From contig JASGHK010000007.1 of assembly GCA_049841135.1 (NCBI GenBank), positions 434,001-498,000 on the forward strand: a stretch of 64,000 nucleotides of DNA, in the 5' to 3' direction. Source of the DNA: JACRCT01 sp049841135. GTDB lineage: Bacteria > Myxococcota > Myxococcia > Myxococcales > UBA5297. Within the stretch, counting starts at the first letter, position 1, and the number at the start of each line of letters is the position of its first letter. This document shows positions 46,872-57,123 of this stretch, one piece after another. The translations under genes were made by a program, and so were the position numbers. Below the pieces are notes generated by a model. It was given only the letters and a program-made list of their open reading frames with translations, was not told the DNA's origin and made no database searches.

Positions 46872-48038
46872 ATGAAGATCGCATTGGTCGTCTGCGGCAG
46901 CCGCGGTGACGTCCAGCCGATGGTGGCGCTCGCGCTGGGGCTGGTGCGCGCCGGTCACGAGGTGATGCTGCACGGCCCTCCCGAGAGCGAGCCGCTGGCC
47001 CAGGCCCACGGGTGCCCGTTCGCGCCGCTCGGGGCGGGCACCCGCGGCAACCAGGCGCTGGCGGCCGGCGGCATGAAGGCCTTCAGCGCGTTCATCCGCC
47101 AGGAGCTCGCAACGCAGATCGACGCGCTGCCGTCGCGGCTCTCCGGGACCGATCTCGTGCTCGGCAGCGGCCTGGTGTTCGGTGCGCCGACCGCGGCGGA
47201 GCGGGTCAAGGCGCGGTATCGGTACGTCGCCTTGAGCCCGGCCACGATCCTGGGGACCGACCGGGACGCCTGGTTCATGCGCGCGGTGGGGTGGCTGATG
47301 GGACGCCTGGCCAACTCCGCCTACCTCGCGGCCGTCAACGACAAGCGCAAGCCGCTCGGCCTGCCCGCGGTCGCGAACGTCCTTCCTCACTGGATGGGGG
47401 CGCGGCCGATCGCCGCCACCGACGCGGCGCTCACCGCGCTGCCCGAGGGAGTGACGCTCCATGCGGAGCAGACTGGCTACCTGACGATGCCCGCGAGCGG
47501 CGCCCTCGACCCGGCGCTCGACCGGTTCCTGCAGGCGGGACCTGCGCCGATCTACGTCGGCTTCGGCAGCATGCCCTTGCGCGACCCCGCGCGGACGCTC
47601 GCCGCGCTCCGGTCGGTCGCGCGCAACCTGAAGCGGCGGCTGCTCGTCTGCTCGGGGTGGGGCGGCCTGCGGGACGCGGAAGGTGGAGACGACGTCCTCG
47701 TCGTGGAGGAAGCGCCCCACGCGCTCGTCTTCCCCAAGGTCGCGGCGGTGGTGCACCACGGTGGCGCCGGGACAGTCGCTGCGGCCGGGCGGGCCGGAGT
47801 GCCGCAGGTGGTCCTGCCGAAGATGGCCGACCAGTTCGAGTGGCAGAAGCAGGTCGTCAAGCTGGGGCTCGGCCCCAAGGCGCCGCGCTTCGACGCGCTG
47901 TCGGCGGGCAACCTGAAGCGGGCGCTGGAGACCTGTCTCGCGGACGCTCGCTACGCCAACCGCGCCCGGGAGATCGCCGCTCGCCTCGCGGGAACGGACG
48001 GAGTGGCCCTGACGGTGCGCGCCGTGGAGCAGTGCTGA
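46872..48038 (+). CDS. UDP-glycosyltransferase-like protein, MGT family (GT1)
   Basis: 388-residue glycosyltransferase of the macrolide/sterol GT1 type. The N-terminal acceptor domain begins KIALVVCGSRGDVQPMVALALGL. The C-terminal nucleotide-sugar domain has VGFGSMPL and VVHHGGAGTVAAAGRAGVPQVVLPKMADQFEW, matching the family's sugar-donor signature. It transfers a sugar to a small hydrophobic acceptor; sugar and acceptor are unknown. It is transcribed divergently from the chemoreceptor. A palindrome (48126-48165) follows 88 bp after the stop. Confidence 0.85.
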   Translation: MKIALVVCGSRGDVQPMVALALGLVRAGHEVMLHGPPESEPLAQAHGCPFAPLGAGTRGNQALAAGGMKAFSAFIRQELATQIDALPSRLSGTDLVLGSGLVFGAPTAAERVKARYRYVALSPATILGTDRDAWFMRAVGWLMGRLANSAYLAAVNDKRKPLGLPAVANVLPHWMGARPIAATDAALTALPEGVTLHAEQTGYLTMPASGALDPALDRFLQAGPAPIYVGFGSMPLRDPARTLAALRSVARNLKRRLLVCSGWGGLRDAEGGDDVLVVEEAPHALVFPKVAAVVHHGGAGTVAAAGRAGVPQVVLPKMADQFEWQKQVVKLGLGPKAPRFDALSAGNLKRALETCLADARYANRAREIAARLAGTDGVALTVRAVEQC

Positions 48039-48125
48039 CGTTCGCTCGAGGAGGACGTCGTGCTTGACCGCCGCGCGTGACTGGCTGCGCCCCGAGCCAC
48101 GAAGGGCGCGACCTGCCGTCGCGGA

Positions 48126-48165
48126 TGCAGAAGGTATGTCGGCACCCACCGACATACCTTCTGCA
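48126..48165. repeat. Perfect 17-bp palindrome sharing its core with the IS ends
   Basis: TGCAGAAGGTATGTCGG (48126-48142) and its exact reverse complement (48149-48165) are separated by CACCCA. The inner 13 bases of each arm equal the outer 13 bases of the IS ends at 5393 and 7634. It may be a REP-like repeat, an empty target of that IS, or joined IS ends. It also sits where a terminator for the glycosyltransferase gene might be, but no T-run follows. Confidence 0.8.
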
Positions 48166-48245
48166 GAGTCTTCGAGTCCCCGCTCGGCGAAGAACGGGGC
48201 AGCGGATGCCGCGCCCAACGTTGGCCCGCTCTCGACGACGGAGCG

Positions 48246-49646
48246 CTAGGCCGCCGCCGGGTCGCTCGGGCGGGGCGGGCTCGTCGGACGGGACGAGAGG
48301 GCGGCGAGCCGCTGCGCGATGCGGCTGCGGACCAGCGCCAGGTTCTGGCGGTAGGCGTAGAGGCTCTCGGAGTAGGAGAGCGGCGACGAGCTCTTGTTGA
48401 CCTCGTCCTCGAGCTTCTCCAGCCGCTGGAGGAGCTCGTCGAGGACCTCCGCGCCGGGGTTCTCGTCCAGCCGCAGCTCCGTCTCCTTGAGCCGCGCGTA
48501 CCAGCGGAAGATTCGCGAGCGGATGCGCCAGGCGAACAGCGGCGGCACGGCGCGGACGAGCGGCACCAGCACCGCGATGAGCGGGACCAGCATCACCCAC
48601 AGGCGGTCGATGAGGACGGCGGCCCAGAAGGGCAGGTAGCGCTGCAGCAGCGGCGGGCCCGACTTGTAGTAGCGCTGGGCCTGGTCGGCGAGCGGGAAGC
48701 CGCCGCCGACGGGCGACGGGAACTCGCCTTCGCGGTCGAGCAGCCCCGACTCGCGGTGGACCTCGGTGGCGGCGCGCATCAACAGGTAGGCCAGGGCGGG
48801 GTGCAGCGTGTCGCGGGCCACCAGCATCGCCGTGGGCGCGAGCAGCGTCACGTCGCGGGCCGGCTCGTCGGAGGCGAGGTCCAGCACGCCGCGGGGCAGG
48901 ACGAGCTTGGTGAGGAAGGGCAGGCGCCGCACGTAGGCCTCGGCGCGGACGAAGTCGAGCAGGTGGATGCCGGGCATCGCCGCCAGCCTGCGGACCGCCG
49001 GGGACTCCGCGGGCGCCACGAAGAAGAGGACGTCGATCTCCCCCAGCGCCAGCATCCCCGAGCCCTCCTTGCGGTCGACGGGCAGGAGCGTCGTCGGCGC
49101 CCGGTCGGCGCCGTTGAGCTCGAGCAGCTGCTTGGCCAGCGCATGCGTCCCGCTCGCCGGGGCCCCGATGGCGATGCGCCGGCCCTTGAACGCCGAGAGG
49201 TCCTCGACGGGATCGCCGCGGTAGAAGACCCACAGGGGAACGTACGAGAGCCCTCCCAGGGAGACGATGCCGCTGGGCTCGTCGCCGTCCTCGGTCGGCT
49301 TGGCGGTGCGGTGCGCGGTGCCGCTCTGGACGAAGGCGACGTCGACGCCGGAGGAGGGATCGGCGAGCAGCGCGGCGTTCTGGACGGAGCCCTCGGTCTC
49401 GCGGGTGACCAGCTCGATCCCGTCGCGCTTGAGGAGCTTCACGTAGCGGCGCGCGTAGTGCTTGAAGCCGCCCTCGTCGCTGGCGGTGGCGAGCACCACC
49501 CGCCGGGGCGGGGCGGGCTTGACGTAGCGGAAGGCCAGGGCGAAGGCGCCCAGGGCAGCCAGGAAGAGCAGGCAGACGAGCGCCCACCCCTGGAAGGTGG
49601 AGAGGCGAAGGAGGCGCTCGCGGAGACCCGAGGAGGACGCAGGCAT
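48246..49646 (-). CDS. TRAP-type TAXI-family solute-binding protein, membrane-anchored
   Basis: 466-residue protein with an N-terminal helix (about 17-40, WALVCLLFLAALGAFALAF) and a TAXI-type substrate-binding domain (VVLATASDEGGFKHYARRY, VDVAFVQSGTAHRT, RIAIGAPASGTHALAK, EIDVLFFVAPAESPAV). C-terminally there is a hydrophobic pair (VLIDRLWVMLVPLIAVLVPLV) and a helical tail (ETELRLDENPGAEVLDELLQRLEKLE) that may be coiled. Its usual partners, TRAP 4TM-12TM membrane subunits, are not next door, so it may work with a distant permease or as a sensor. Start ATG 49646. Confidence 0.78.
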   Translation of the reverse strand: MPASSSGLRERLLRLSTFQGWALVCLLFLAALGAFALAFRYVKPAPPRRVVLATASDEGGFKHYARRYVKLLKRDGIELVTRETEGSVQNAALLADPSSGVDVAFVQSGTAHRTAKPTEDGDEPSGIVSLGGLSYVPLWVFYRGDPVEDLSAFKGRRIAIGAPASGTHALAKQLLELNGADRAPTTLLPVDRKEGSGMLALGEIDVLFFVAPAESPAVRRLAAMPGIHLLDFVRAEAYVRRLPFLTKLVLPRGVLDLASDEPARDVTLLAPTAMLVARDTLHPALAYLLMRAATEVHRESGLLDREGEFPSPVGGGFPLADQAQRYYKSGPPLLQRYLPFWAAVLIDRLWVMLVPLIAVLVPLVRAVPPLFAWRIRSRIFRWYARLKETELRLDENPGAEVLDELLQRLEKLEDEVNKSSSPLSYSESLYAYRQNLALVRSRIAQRLAALSSRPTSPPRPSDPAAA

Positions 49647-49711
49647 GGCGACGGCAAGGTATCAGACGCCGCCGCTTGACGGGTTCGCCGAGCCCGCGCT
49701 CTGCTCCCGGC

Positions 49712-51173
49712 ATGCCGCCGACGATGGACGAGCGTCTCGCCGCCCGCATGGCGCGCCCCCAGCGCCACCGCTTGTTGCAGGGCTACCCGCCGCTGCCGCT
49801 GATGCGCCGCGCCCAGCTCGATTCGACGAAGGGCCGGCGAGCGCTCGACGGCGCGCTGCGCGGCGACACGGGCGAGGCGCTCGAGGCGCCCCACGTGACG
49901 CTCGATCCGTCGCGGCCCCTCCTGGTCGGCGTGCTCCCGCACGCGCTGTGCAACCCGCGGGTGCGCGGCTGCGGCTTCTGCACCTTCCCGCACGAGAGGT
50001 ACTCGAAGAAGGAGTGCGAGGCGTCGCTGCAGCAGGTGCGCGGGGAGATGTCTCGGCTCCTCGCCGAGCCTGGGCTGGCCGGACGGCGCGCCTTGGGCGT
50101 CTACTTCGGCGGCGCGACCGCGAACCTGGCCCCGATGGTGGAGCTGCAAGGCCTCGCGGACCTGCTGGCGCAGGCGCTCGACCTGAGTCAGGCCGAGCTC
50201 ACGGTCGAGGGGACCGCTGCTCAGTTCCGCTCCTGGCCCTTCTCGCCGCTCGCCCGGCTCGCCGACTTTCCCGGCCGGCACAAGCGCGTGAGCATCGGCG
50301 TGCAGACGTTCGATCCCGGCTGGCTCGCGAAGATGGGCCGCGAGCGCTTCGGGGACCGCGAGACGGTCCGCAGGGTCGTCGCCGAGGCCCACCGGCGCGG
50401 GATGACCGTCTCGGCGGACCTGCTCTTCAACCTGCCGGGACAGACGCTGGAACAGGCCCGGGCCGACGTGCGGACCGCCGTGGACCTCGGGCTCGACCAG
50501 AATCTGCCTGTACCACTTGGTGCTGCACGCGGACCTGGGCACCGTCTGGAGCCAGCAGCCGCAGATGCTCGAGGCGCTGCCCGCGCAGGAGCAGGCCTGC
50601 GAGAACGCCTGCGCGCTCCGGGAGGCGCTGCTCGCCGCCGGCTTCGTGCAGACGACCCTGACCAACTTCGAGCGCGCCGAGGTCCACGCCAGCCCCCGGC
50701 GGTTCGTCTACGAGGAGCTGAGCTTCCCGCCGGAGACCTGCGACGCGCTGGGCATCGGGCCGATGGGCATCTGCACGTTCGTCGATCTGCCGGGGAGGCG
50801 GGGCGTCAAGCTCGTGCGGAACCTCCGCCCCCGCGCCTGGCCCTGGCACCTGTACTTCCCTTACGAGGAGCCGGACCTGAAGCTGCTCTTCCTCACGCGC
50901 GAGCTGGCCCGGGCCCGCGTCAGCCGGGAGCGCCACCTGCGGCTCTTCGGCGCGGACTTCGCCCTGGAGCACCGAGAGGCGCTCGCGGCGGTGGCTGCGG
51001 CGGGGTTGGCGACGCTGGGCCCGGACGAGCTGGCGCTGACGCCGCGCGGGAGGTTCTTCGCCGACTCGATCGCGGGGCTCCTGGCCGAGCCCCGCGTCGA
51101 GGCGCTGCGCCCGCTCGCGGCGGGCGTCCACACGCGCGACCACGTCGACCACCTGCGGCTGTCGATGGGCTAG
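49712..51173 (+). CDS. Radical SAM protein, HemN/HemW-like, frameshifted
   Basis: About 486 residues when read across one break. The radical-SAM cluster is CNPRVRGCGFC (Cys-80, Cys-87, Cys-90), spacing C-x6-C-x2-C rather than C-x3-C-x2-C. Then come VYFGGATANLAP, ELTVEGTAAQF and RVSIGVQTFDPGWLAKMGRE, all typical of coproporphyrinogen-dehydrogenase-like enzymes, and LLFNLPGQTLEQA. The frame breaks near 50502: CAGAATCTGCC where CAGATCTGCC reads LDQICLYHLVLH. The C-terminal half has the HemN-like KLVRNLRPRAWPWHLYFPYEEPD region. Start ATG 49712 or 49724. The stop overlaps that of the convergent glnK by two bases. Confidence 0.75.
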
Positions 51174-51516
51174 CCGATGGGGGTCACCGCCTCCTGGTCC
51201 TGCTCCCCGGTGCGGATGCGCCAGACCTTCTCCACCGGGAGCACGAAGACCTTCCCGTCGCCGACGTCGCCGGTGCGCGCCGACTTGAGGATGGCCCGCA
51301 CCGTGGGCTCGACGAAGTGGTCGGAGACGCCGATCTCCAGACGGACCTTCTCGGCGAGCTCCATCTTCACCGTCGTGCCGCGGTAGGTCTCCACCTCCTC
51401 CACCTCGCCGCCGTGGCCCTGCGCGCGGCTGATGGTCAGCCCGCGCACCTCGGCGCGGAAGAGCGCCTCGAGCACGTCGTTGAGCCGGTCGGGCCGGACG
51501 ATCGCGATCACCATCT

Positions 51517-51520
<4 letters not shown>
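51170..51520 (-). CDS. glnK: PII signal-transduction protein (GlnK/GlnB)
   Basis: 116-residue PII protein. It has MKMVIAIVRPDRLNDVLEAL at the start, T-loop GHGGEVEEVETYRGTTVKMEL, and B/C-loop RTGDVGDGKVFVLPVEKVWRIRTGE. PII trimers sense ATP/ADP and 2-oxoglutarate and block the Amt channel. Counting from Met-1, position 51, normally the uridylylated Tyr, is Val, so uridylylation at the usual site is not expected. It overlaps the amt stop by four bases (ATGA), a clear translationally coupled pair. Confidence 0.9.
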
Positions 51521-52803
<1,283 letters not shown>

Positions 52804-52987
52804 GGATTGGATGGACCTCACGTTCGGGGCGTGATCGCACCAAGCGACCGGGCCCTGCCTAACTTCGATGTGCCGTGCGAGGTGCCGATTCGCGCGACGC
52901 GACACGGTAGGCAGCGCCGTTGCCCGCGGCTCGAATCCCGGGAGGGCGGTGCGCATCTACGAACGGCGGTGGGAGGACCGAGCGCAC

Positions 52988-53602
52988 ATGGCCAAGCTCA
53001 CGATGACCAGCTTCGTCACCCTCGACGGGGTGATGCAGGCACCCGGCGGCCGGCAGGAGGACACCAGCGGGGGCTTCACCCACGGCGGCTGGGTGGCGCC
53101 GTTCGTGGACGAGAAGTTCGGAGCGTTCGTCGGCCAGGTCTTCGCGCGCGCCGACGCGTTCCTGCTCGGCCGCGGCACCTACCAGATCTTCGCCGGCTGG
53201 TGGCCGAAGGTGACGGATCCGGGCGACCCGATTGCGGCGGCGCTCAACCGGCTGCCCAAGCACGTGGCGTCGAGGACGCTCGAGAGCGTCGAGTGGAGCG
53301 GCAGCGTGCTCTTGCGCGAGGTCGCGCAGGAGGTGCCGAGGCTCAAGCAGCGCTACGGGCGCGAGCTGCAGGTGCACGGCAGCCCCGGGCTGGCGCAGAC
53401 GCTGCTGCAGGAGGACCTGCTCGACGAGCTGAACCTGCTCGTCTTCCCAGTGGCGCTGGGCGGACGCGGCAAGCGGCTCTTCGGCTCGGGGACCGTGCCG
53501 ACCGCGTTCGAGCTGATCGGCTCCCAGGTCACCGGCAAGGGCGTCGTCGTCTCCACCTATCGGCGGGCGGGTCTGCCCAGCTACGGGACCATCGGCGGCT
53601 AG
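52988..53602 (+). CDS. DHFR-fold reductase (RibD C-terminal family)
   Basis: 204 residues. Family hallmarks are TMTSFVTLDGVMQAPGG at the N-terminus, ADAFLLGRGTYQIFAGWWP in the nucleotide-binding region, and DELNLLVFPVALGGRGKRLF near the C-terminus. These proteins reduce small substrates with NADPH; most members are uncharacterised, and riboflavin biosynthesis is not implied without a deaminase domain. Start ATG 52988. It is divergent from amtB, with a 184-bp gap. Confidence 0.85.
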   Translation: MAKLTMTSFVTLDGVMQAPGGRQEDTSGGFTHGGWVAPFVDEKFGAFVGQVFARADAFLLGRGTYQIFAGWWPKVTDPGDPIAAALNRLPKHVASRTLESVEWSGSVLLREVAQEVPRLKQRYGRELQVHGSPGLAQTLLQEDLLDELNLLVFPVALGGRGKRLFGSGTVPTAFELIGSQVTGKGVVVSTYRRAGLPSYGTIGG

Positions 53603-53626
53603 CCGGCGTCGCGAACGGCGAGGTCG

Positions 53627-54478
53627 TCAGAGGCGCTGCACCTGGTCTTCGTCGACCCAGTGCACCGTCCCGGCCTCGTCCTTGACCCCCACTCGCATCT
53701 CGTCGCCGTATTTGCTGCGGCCGTGCCAGACGACCTCGCCCTCGCGCCCCGCACCCTCCTTGGCGGTCTCGAGGATCCGCACGCGCTGGCCGCGCAGCGT
53801 GGAGGCCGGCGTCGAGGCCTGGGCGGGCGCGGGAGCCTCGATCGCGTCGGCAGGGAGCAGCGAGAGGAGCGCCTCGCGCTCGGCGATCTCCCGGGGACAG
53901 CTCTTCAGCACCGGGCCGAAGCTGTAGGGCAGGGCCCGGGCCGCGCAGCGCAGGTGGTACCAGTGGTACTTCGGGTGGCCAGGAGTGCTCTGGTGGACGA
54001 GCTCCTCGCCGAAGCGCAGCTCGCCCTCGGCGATGGCCGTGCGGCAGCCGCGGCAGGCGGCGCGGCCGGAGGCGGCGGGCTCGATGACGCCCGGCACCCG
54101 CCGCTTGGGGTCGGGAGCCTTGGACGCCGACGAGACTCGCTCCTCGCGCTCTTCGAACTTGCCTCGCCCGAACTCCATCACGCAGCGGTAGGGCCCGCTC
54201 TCCAGCGCCAGCCTCCCTTCGGCGCCGCGCTCCGCGGCGGCCCGGAGCGCCGCCTCCAGGCGCGGCCAGAACAGCGCGGAGCCCGGGTCGCTGATGACGC
54301 CGTCGATCCTCAGCCGCAGGCGGGTGCGCTGGAGGGTGACGCCGGGCTCCTCGGCCGCGAGCTCGTCGAACAGGCCGGAGACGGCGCCGCCGGCGCCCTC
54401 GACGCTGCTCTCCAGCCACGCTGCCAGCTCCACCGGCGGAAGCGCCAGCTCGCCCCTGAGCTTGAGGAAGTCGGTCAT
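53627..54478 (-). CDS. Bacterial protein with PARP-type zinc finger
   Basis: 283 residues. An alpha/beta N-terminal domain (1-115, not recognised) precedes a zf-PARP-like module: SGRAACRGCRTAIAEGELRFGEE followed by YHWYHLRC. The presumed zinc ligands are Cys-142, Cys-145, His-175 and Cys-178 (CCHC), as in the nick-sensing fingers of eukaryotic PARP-1 and DNA ligase III. A C-terminal SH3/KOW-like strand region follows (GQRVRILETAKEGAGREGEV, VDEDQVQ). DNA-end or nick binding is inferred from the finger alone. Start ATG 54478, at the conserved-looking MTDFLKLRGELALPP. Confidence 0.75.
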   Translation of the reverse strand: MTDFLKLRGELALPPVELAAWLESSVEGAGGAVSGLFDELAAEEPGVTLQRTRLRLRIDGVISDPGSALFWPRLEAALRAAAERGAEGRLALESGPYRCVMEFGRGKFEEREERVSSASKAPDPKRRVPGVIEPAASGRAACRGCRTAIAEGELRFGEELVHQSTPGHPKYHWYHLRCAARALPYSFGPVLKSCPREIAEREALLSLLPADAIEAPAPAQASTPASTLRGQRVRILETAKEGAGREGEVVWHGRSKYGDEMRVGVKDEAGTVHWVDEDQVQRL

Positions 54479-54584
54479 CGCGAACCCCGGGATGCGTGAC
54501 GGCAGATGAGGGCATCGTATCGCGAGGCAGGAGTGGGAGAATGCGGGCCCACGAGGACCCGGGCCGAGCTGAGGAGAGACCGCC

Positions 54585-55413
54585 ATGGACGCCACCCCGC
54601 TTCAGCGGCAAGCCGTCGCGCTCCTCGTCGCGCTCGCGCTCGCCGGGGCCTGTGGACGGACCGGCGCCTTCGAGCCTCGCGATCCCGTGAGCTTCCGACG
54701 CCGCCGCGCCCGGAGACGCAGATGCAGGCGCGCTGCGCGCGGACGCCTCGGCCGCGCCGGACGCGTCGAGCCGGACCGACGCCGCCCTGACGCCGGACGC
54801 CGCGGTCGAGCCCTGCAACCTCCCGTGTTCCAACACGCCCGAGGATCGCCCGGTCTACGTCTTCGGTGAGTGCGTGCCGCCGCTGGAGGTCGGCTGCCCG
54901 GCGAAGAGGTGCACCGTGGGCGGGAGCGAGTGCGGCCCGGGCTTCACCTGCGACGTCTGCGGCGCGGCGGCGTGCTGCATCTGCGCGGCGTGCGTCTCGG
55001 CGTGTGTGCGCAGCGGCCCGGCCATGGGGCCGCTGCCCGAGTACCTGAAGATCAGCCCGACGGTCGGACCGGCCTTCCAGGATCAGGTGCTCACCGTCGA
55101 GGGCTTCCCGTTCTACGTCGGCGCCCTCTACTACCTCGTCCGCGTCGGCGACTCCGGTGACCTCTTCCAGGAAGGCGGGTCGCGCTGCAGCTTCGAGGTC
55201 CGCGTCCCGGGACAGAGTTTCGGCACGGTGCCGGTCTTCGTCTCGCAGTACGGGGGCGGCGACCCGTGGGTGCTGGCGGGCTTCTTCACGTTCTCGGGCG
55301 GCGCCCTTCCCAGCTGCACCCAGCCCGGATTCGCCTGTGTCGAGGGCCAGGAGTGCTGCGAGACGCCGGAGGTCCCCGTCTCCTGTGTCGCCGGCCGCTG
55401 CCGGCGACGCTGA
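54585..55413 (+). CDS. Cys-rich lipoprotein with IPT-like domain, frameshifted
   Basis: About 275 residues when read across one break. Lipobox LALAGAC (about Cys-23) at the start, then a D/A-rich linker (DAAAPGDADAGALRADAS), a Cys-rich part (CPAKRC, CGPGFTCDVCGAAACCICAAC), an IPT-like beta segment (ISPTVGPAFQDQVLTVEGFPF), and a C-terminal Cys pair region. The frame changes near 54690, where one surplus A (CCCGTGAGCTTCC for CCCGTGGCTTCC) would reconcile the halves. Function unknown; a surface lipoprotein. Confidence 0.65.
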
Positions 55414-55547
55414 CCGGATTCGAGAGGCGTCACCCGCGCTTGCACTGATAGTGTGACGCGCGTCACCAAACGCCCGCATCCTTCATATGGGTTTGGCCGC
55501 TCGAGGCCGGCGGCGCTGCGCACCTACAGGTAGGGCTCGAGGTCACC

Positions 55548-57065
55548 ATGGGCTTTCGACCGCTCCAGCTTCTCGGCCCGCTCGCCGTGGCAGCGCTGCT
55601 GGTCGCGGGGTGTCCCGAGGAGCCCGACCTGACCGAGCCGATCGCTCCGGCGCTGGAGGCCGGCAAGGACAAGTCGCCGGTGACGCCACTGCCGGGAGCC
55701 GGCGCAGCGAAGGCCAAGCCGAAGCTCACGTTGCCGGCGGAGCTGGCCGCGGCGCTGCACGGCATCGAGTGGGAGGTCATCGACGCGCCGCCGGCATCGG
55801 AGCTGGCGTATCAGGTGCCCGCCGACTGCAAGCTCGAGTACCTGGACCTGGGGACCCTGGCGATCACCGAGGAGAACTTCTCGGTGAAGCACCGCTACTT
55901 CCAGTCGTTCGTGCTCGAGAAGTCCGGGCCGAAGACGATGGCGCGGACGCCGGGGCGGCGGCTCGAATACGTCAAGTTCAGCTCCTACCTCCGGTCCGTC
56001 GACGGGTTCGTCGACCCCTCCGCGTGGCGCCAGCCGAAGGTCACGCTCACCGTCGCGCCGGACCACGTGGAGATGCCCTCGGTGCTCTCGCCCGTCTTCC
56101 AGCTCCAGCAGGGGACTTCGTACGGGCTCGCCTCGCCGTTCAACGGCTGGCCGCCCATCCCGAGCCAGGGCTCGCCCGAGCCGGAGTGGAAGTACCACCT
56201 GCTGTTCGACACGCCGAAGACGCTTCAGAAGCAGCCGCCGGCGAAGGTGGAGCTGCACGGCTGGGTGCGGCTCGGCTTCCAGCGGGCCGCCTACCTCACC
56301 GCGACCTGGGCCGAGAACGCGGAGCCGGTCCCCATCGGCACGGCGCTCTCGCACCTGCGGGTTCAGGGCCAGTCGCCGCTGCGCTCGACCCTGGCGCAGG
56401 ACCGGGAGATCACCGGGCACTACCTGATCTCCGAGCAGGGTTACCTCGCGCTCGCGCACCTCGAAGGCATGGCGCGGATCCACAACAGCTTCACGATGCG
56501 CCGCGGGCGCAGCGGCCGGACGATGGAGCGCGAGGTGTTCGAGGACCGCTCCTTCTCGTTCACCACCAAGCTCGTCTCCGACTGCAGCGGCAGCCTGTTC
56601 TGGAAGACGCCGGCCAAGGACCTGCCGGAGGCCCAGGCGCTGGCGCTGGTGGAGGAGTTCACGAACCTGGTGGCCGCGGACCGCATCGGCGACGCGGTGG
56701 AGATGCTCTCGCCCGCCATCCGCTACGCCTTTCCGGGCGACGTGCTCGTGCTGCTGCTGCGCGGCCACTTCAAGTCGCTGGGAGCCCACGACTTCGGCAA
56801 GAAGGTGGTGGCGGAGAGCAAGGAGGCCAAGGCGAGCGAGGAGGACCGGGAGCGCGACCGCGGCCAGGGCCTCGAGTTCGAGGGCACGACCAGGAAGGGC
56901 AGGAAGACCTACTCGACGGTCGTCGCCGAGCAGCTCGGAGAGCGCAGGTACATCACCTTCGTCGGCACCAGCAGCCGGCCGGACCGCAAGAGCTGGGACC
57001 TGCTGCTGGTGCGGCCCGGCGGCATGTACTCGGGCACCCTGCCGCTCTTCAAGCCGAGGTACTAG
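55548..57065 (+). CDS. Lipoprotein of unknown function
   Basis: 505-residue lipoprotein (lipobox LLVAGC, about Cys-21), a short Ala/Lys/Pro linker, then a mainly beta protein. No catalytic motif is recognised. Notable segments are WEVIDAPPASELAYQVPADCKLEYLDLG, GRRLEYVKFSSYLRS and GHYLISEQGYLALAHLEGMARIHN. The last 60 residues are Lys/Glu-rich, then a terminal beta part. It is followed 58 bp later by the GH3-type enzyme on the same strand, so cotranscription is likely. Confidence 0.6.
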   Translation: MGFRPLQLLGPLAVAALLVAGCPEEPDLTEPIAPALEAGKDKSPVTPLPGAGAAKAKPKLTLPAELAAALHGIEWEVIDAPPASELAYQVPADCKLEYLDLGTLAITEENFSVKHRYFQSFVLEKSGPKTMARTPGRRLEYVKFSSYLRSVDGFVDPSAWRQPKVTLTVAPDHVEMPSVLSPVFQLQQGTSYGLASPFNGWPPIPSQGSPEPEWKYHLLFDTPKTLQKQPPAKVELHGWVRLGFQRAAYLTATWAENAEPVPIGTALSHLRVQGQSPLRSTLAQDREITGHYLISEQGYLALAHLEGMARIHNSFTMRRGRSGRTMEREVFEDRSFSFTTKLVSDCSGSLFWKTPAKDLPEAQALALVEEFTNLVAADRIGDAVEMLSPAIRYAFPGDVLVLLLRGHFKSLGAHDFGKKVVAESKEAKASEEDRERDRGQGLEFEGTTRKGRKTYSTVVAEQLGERRYITFVGTSSRPDRKSWDLLLVRPGGMYSGTLPLFKPRY

Positions 57066-57123
57066 AGAGCGCCGAGTGCCGCACGTGTGACGCGCAGCGC
57101 CGAATCGGTGGACTGGGGGACCC

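Noticed and set aside
52905..52960. tRNA-like CTCGAATCCCGGG segment
   Set aside because: No matching acceptor stem, anticodon stem or D-loop can be drawn around it; it overlaps the divergent promoter region of amtB and the reductase.
52804..52987. Sigma-54 promoter upstream of amtB
   Set aside because: Nitrogen control makes one expected, but no TGGCAC-N5-TTGC pair is visible, only weak partial matches.
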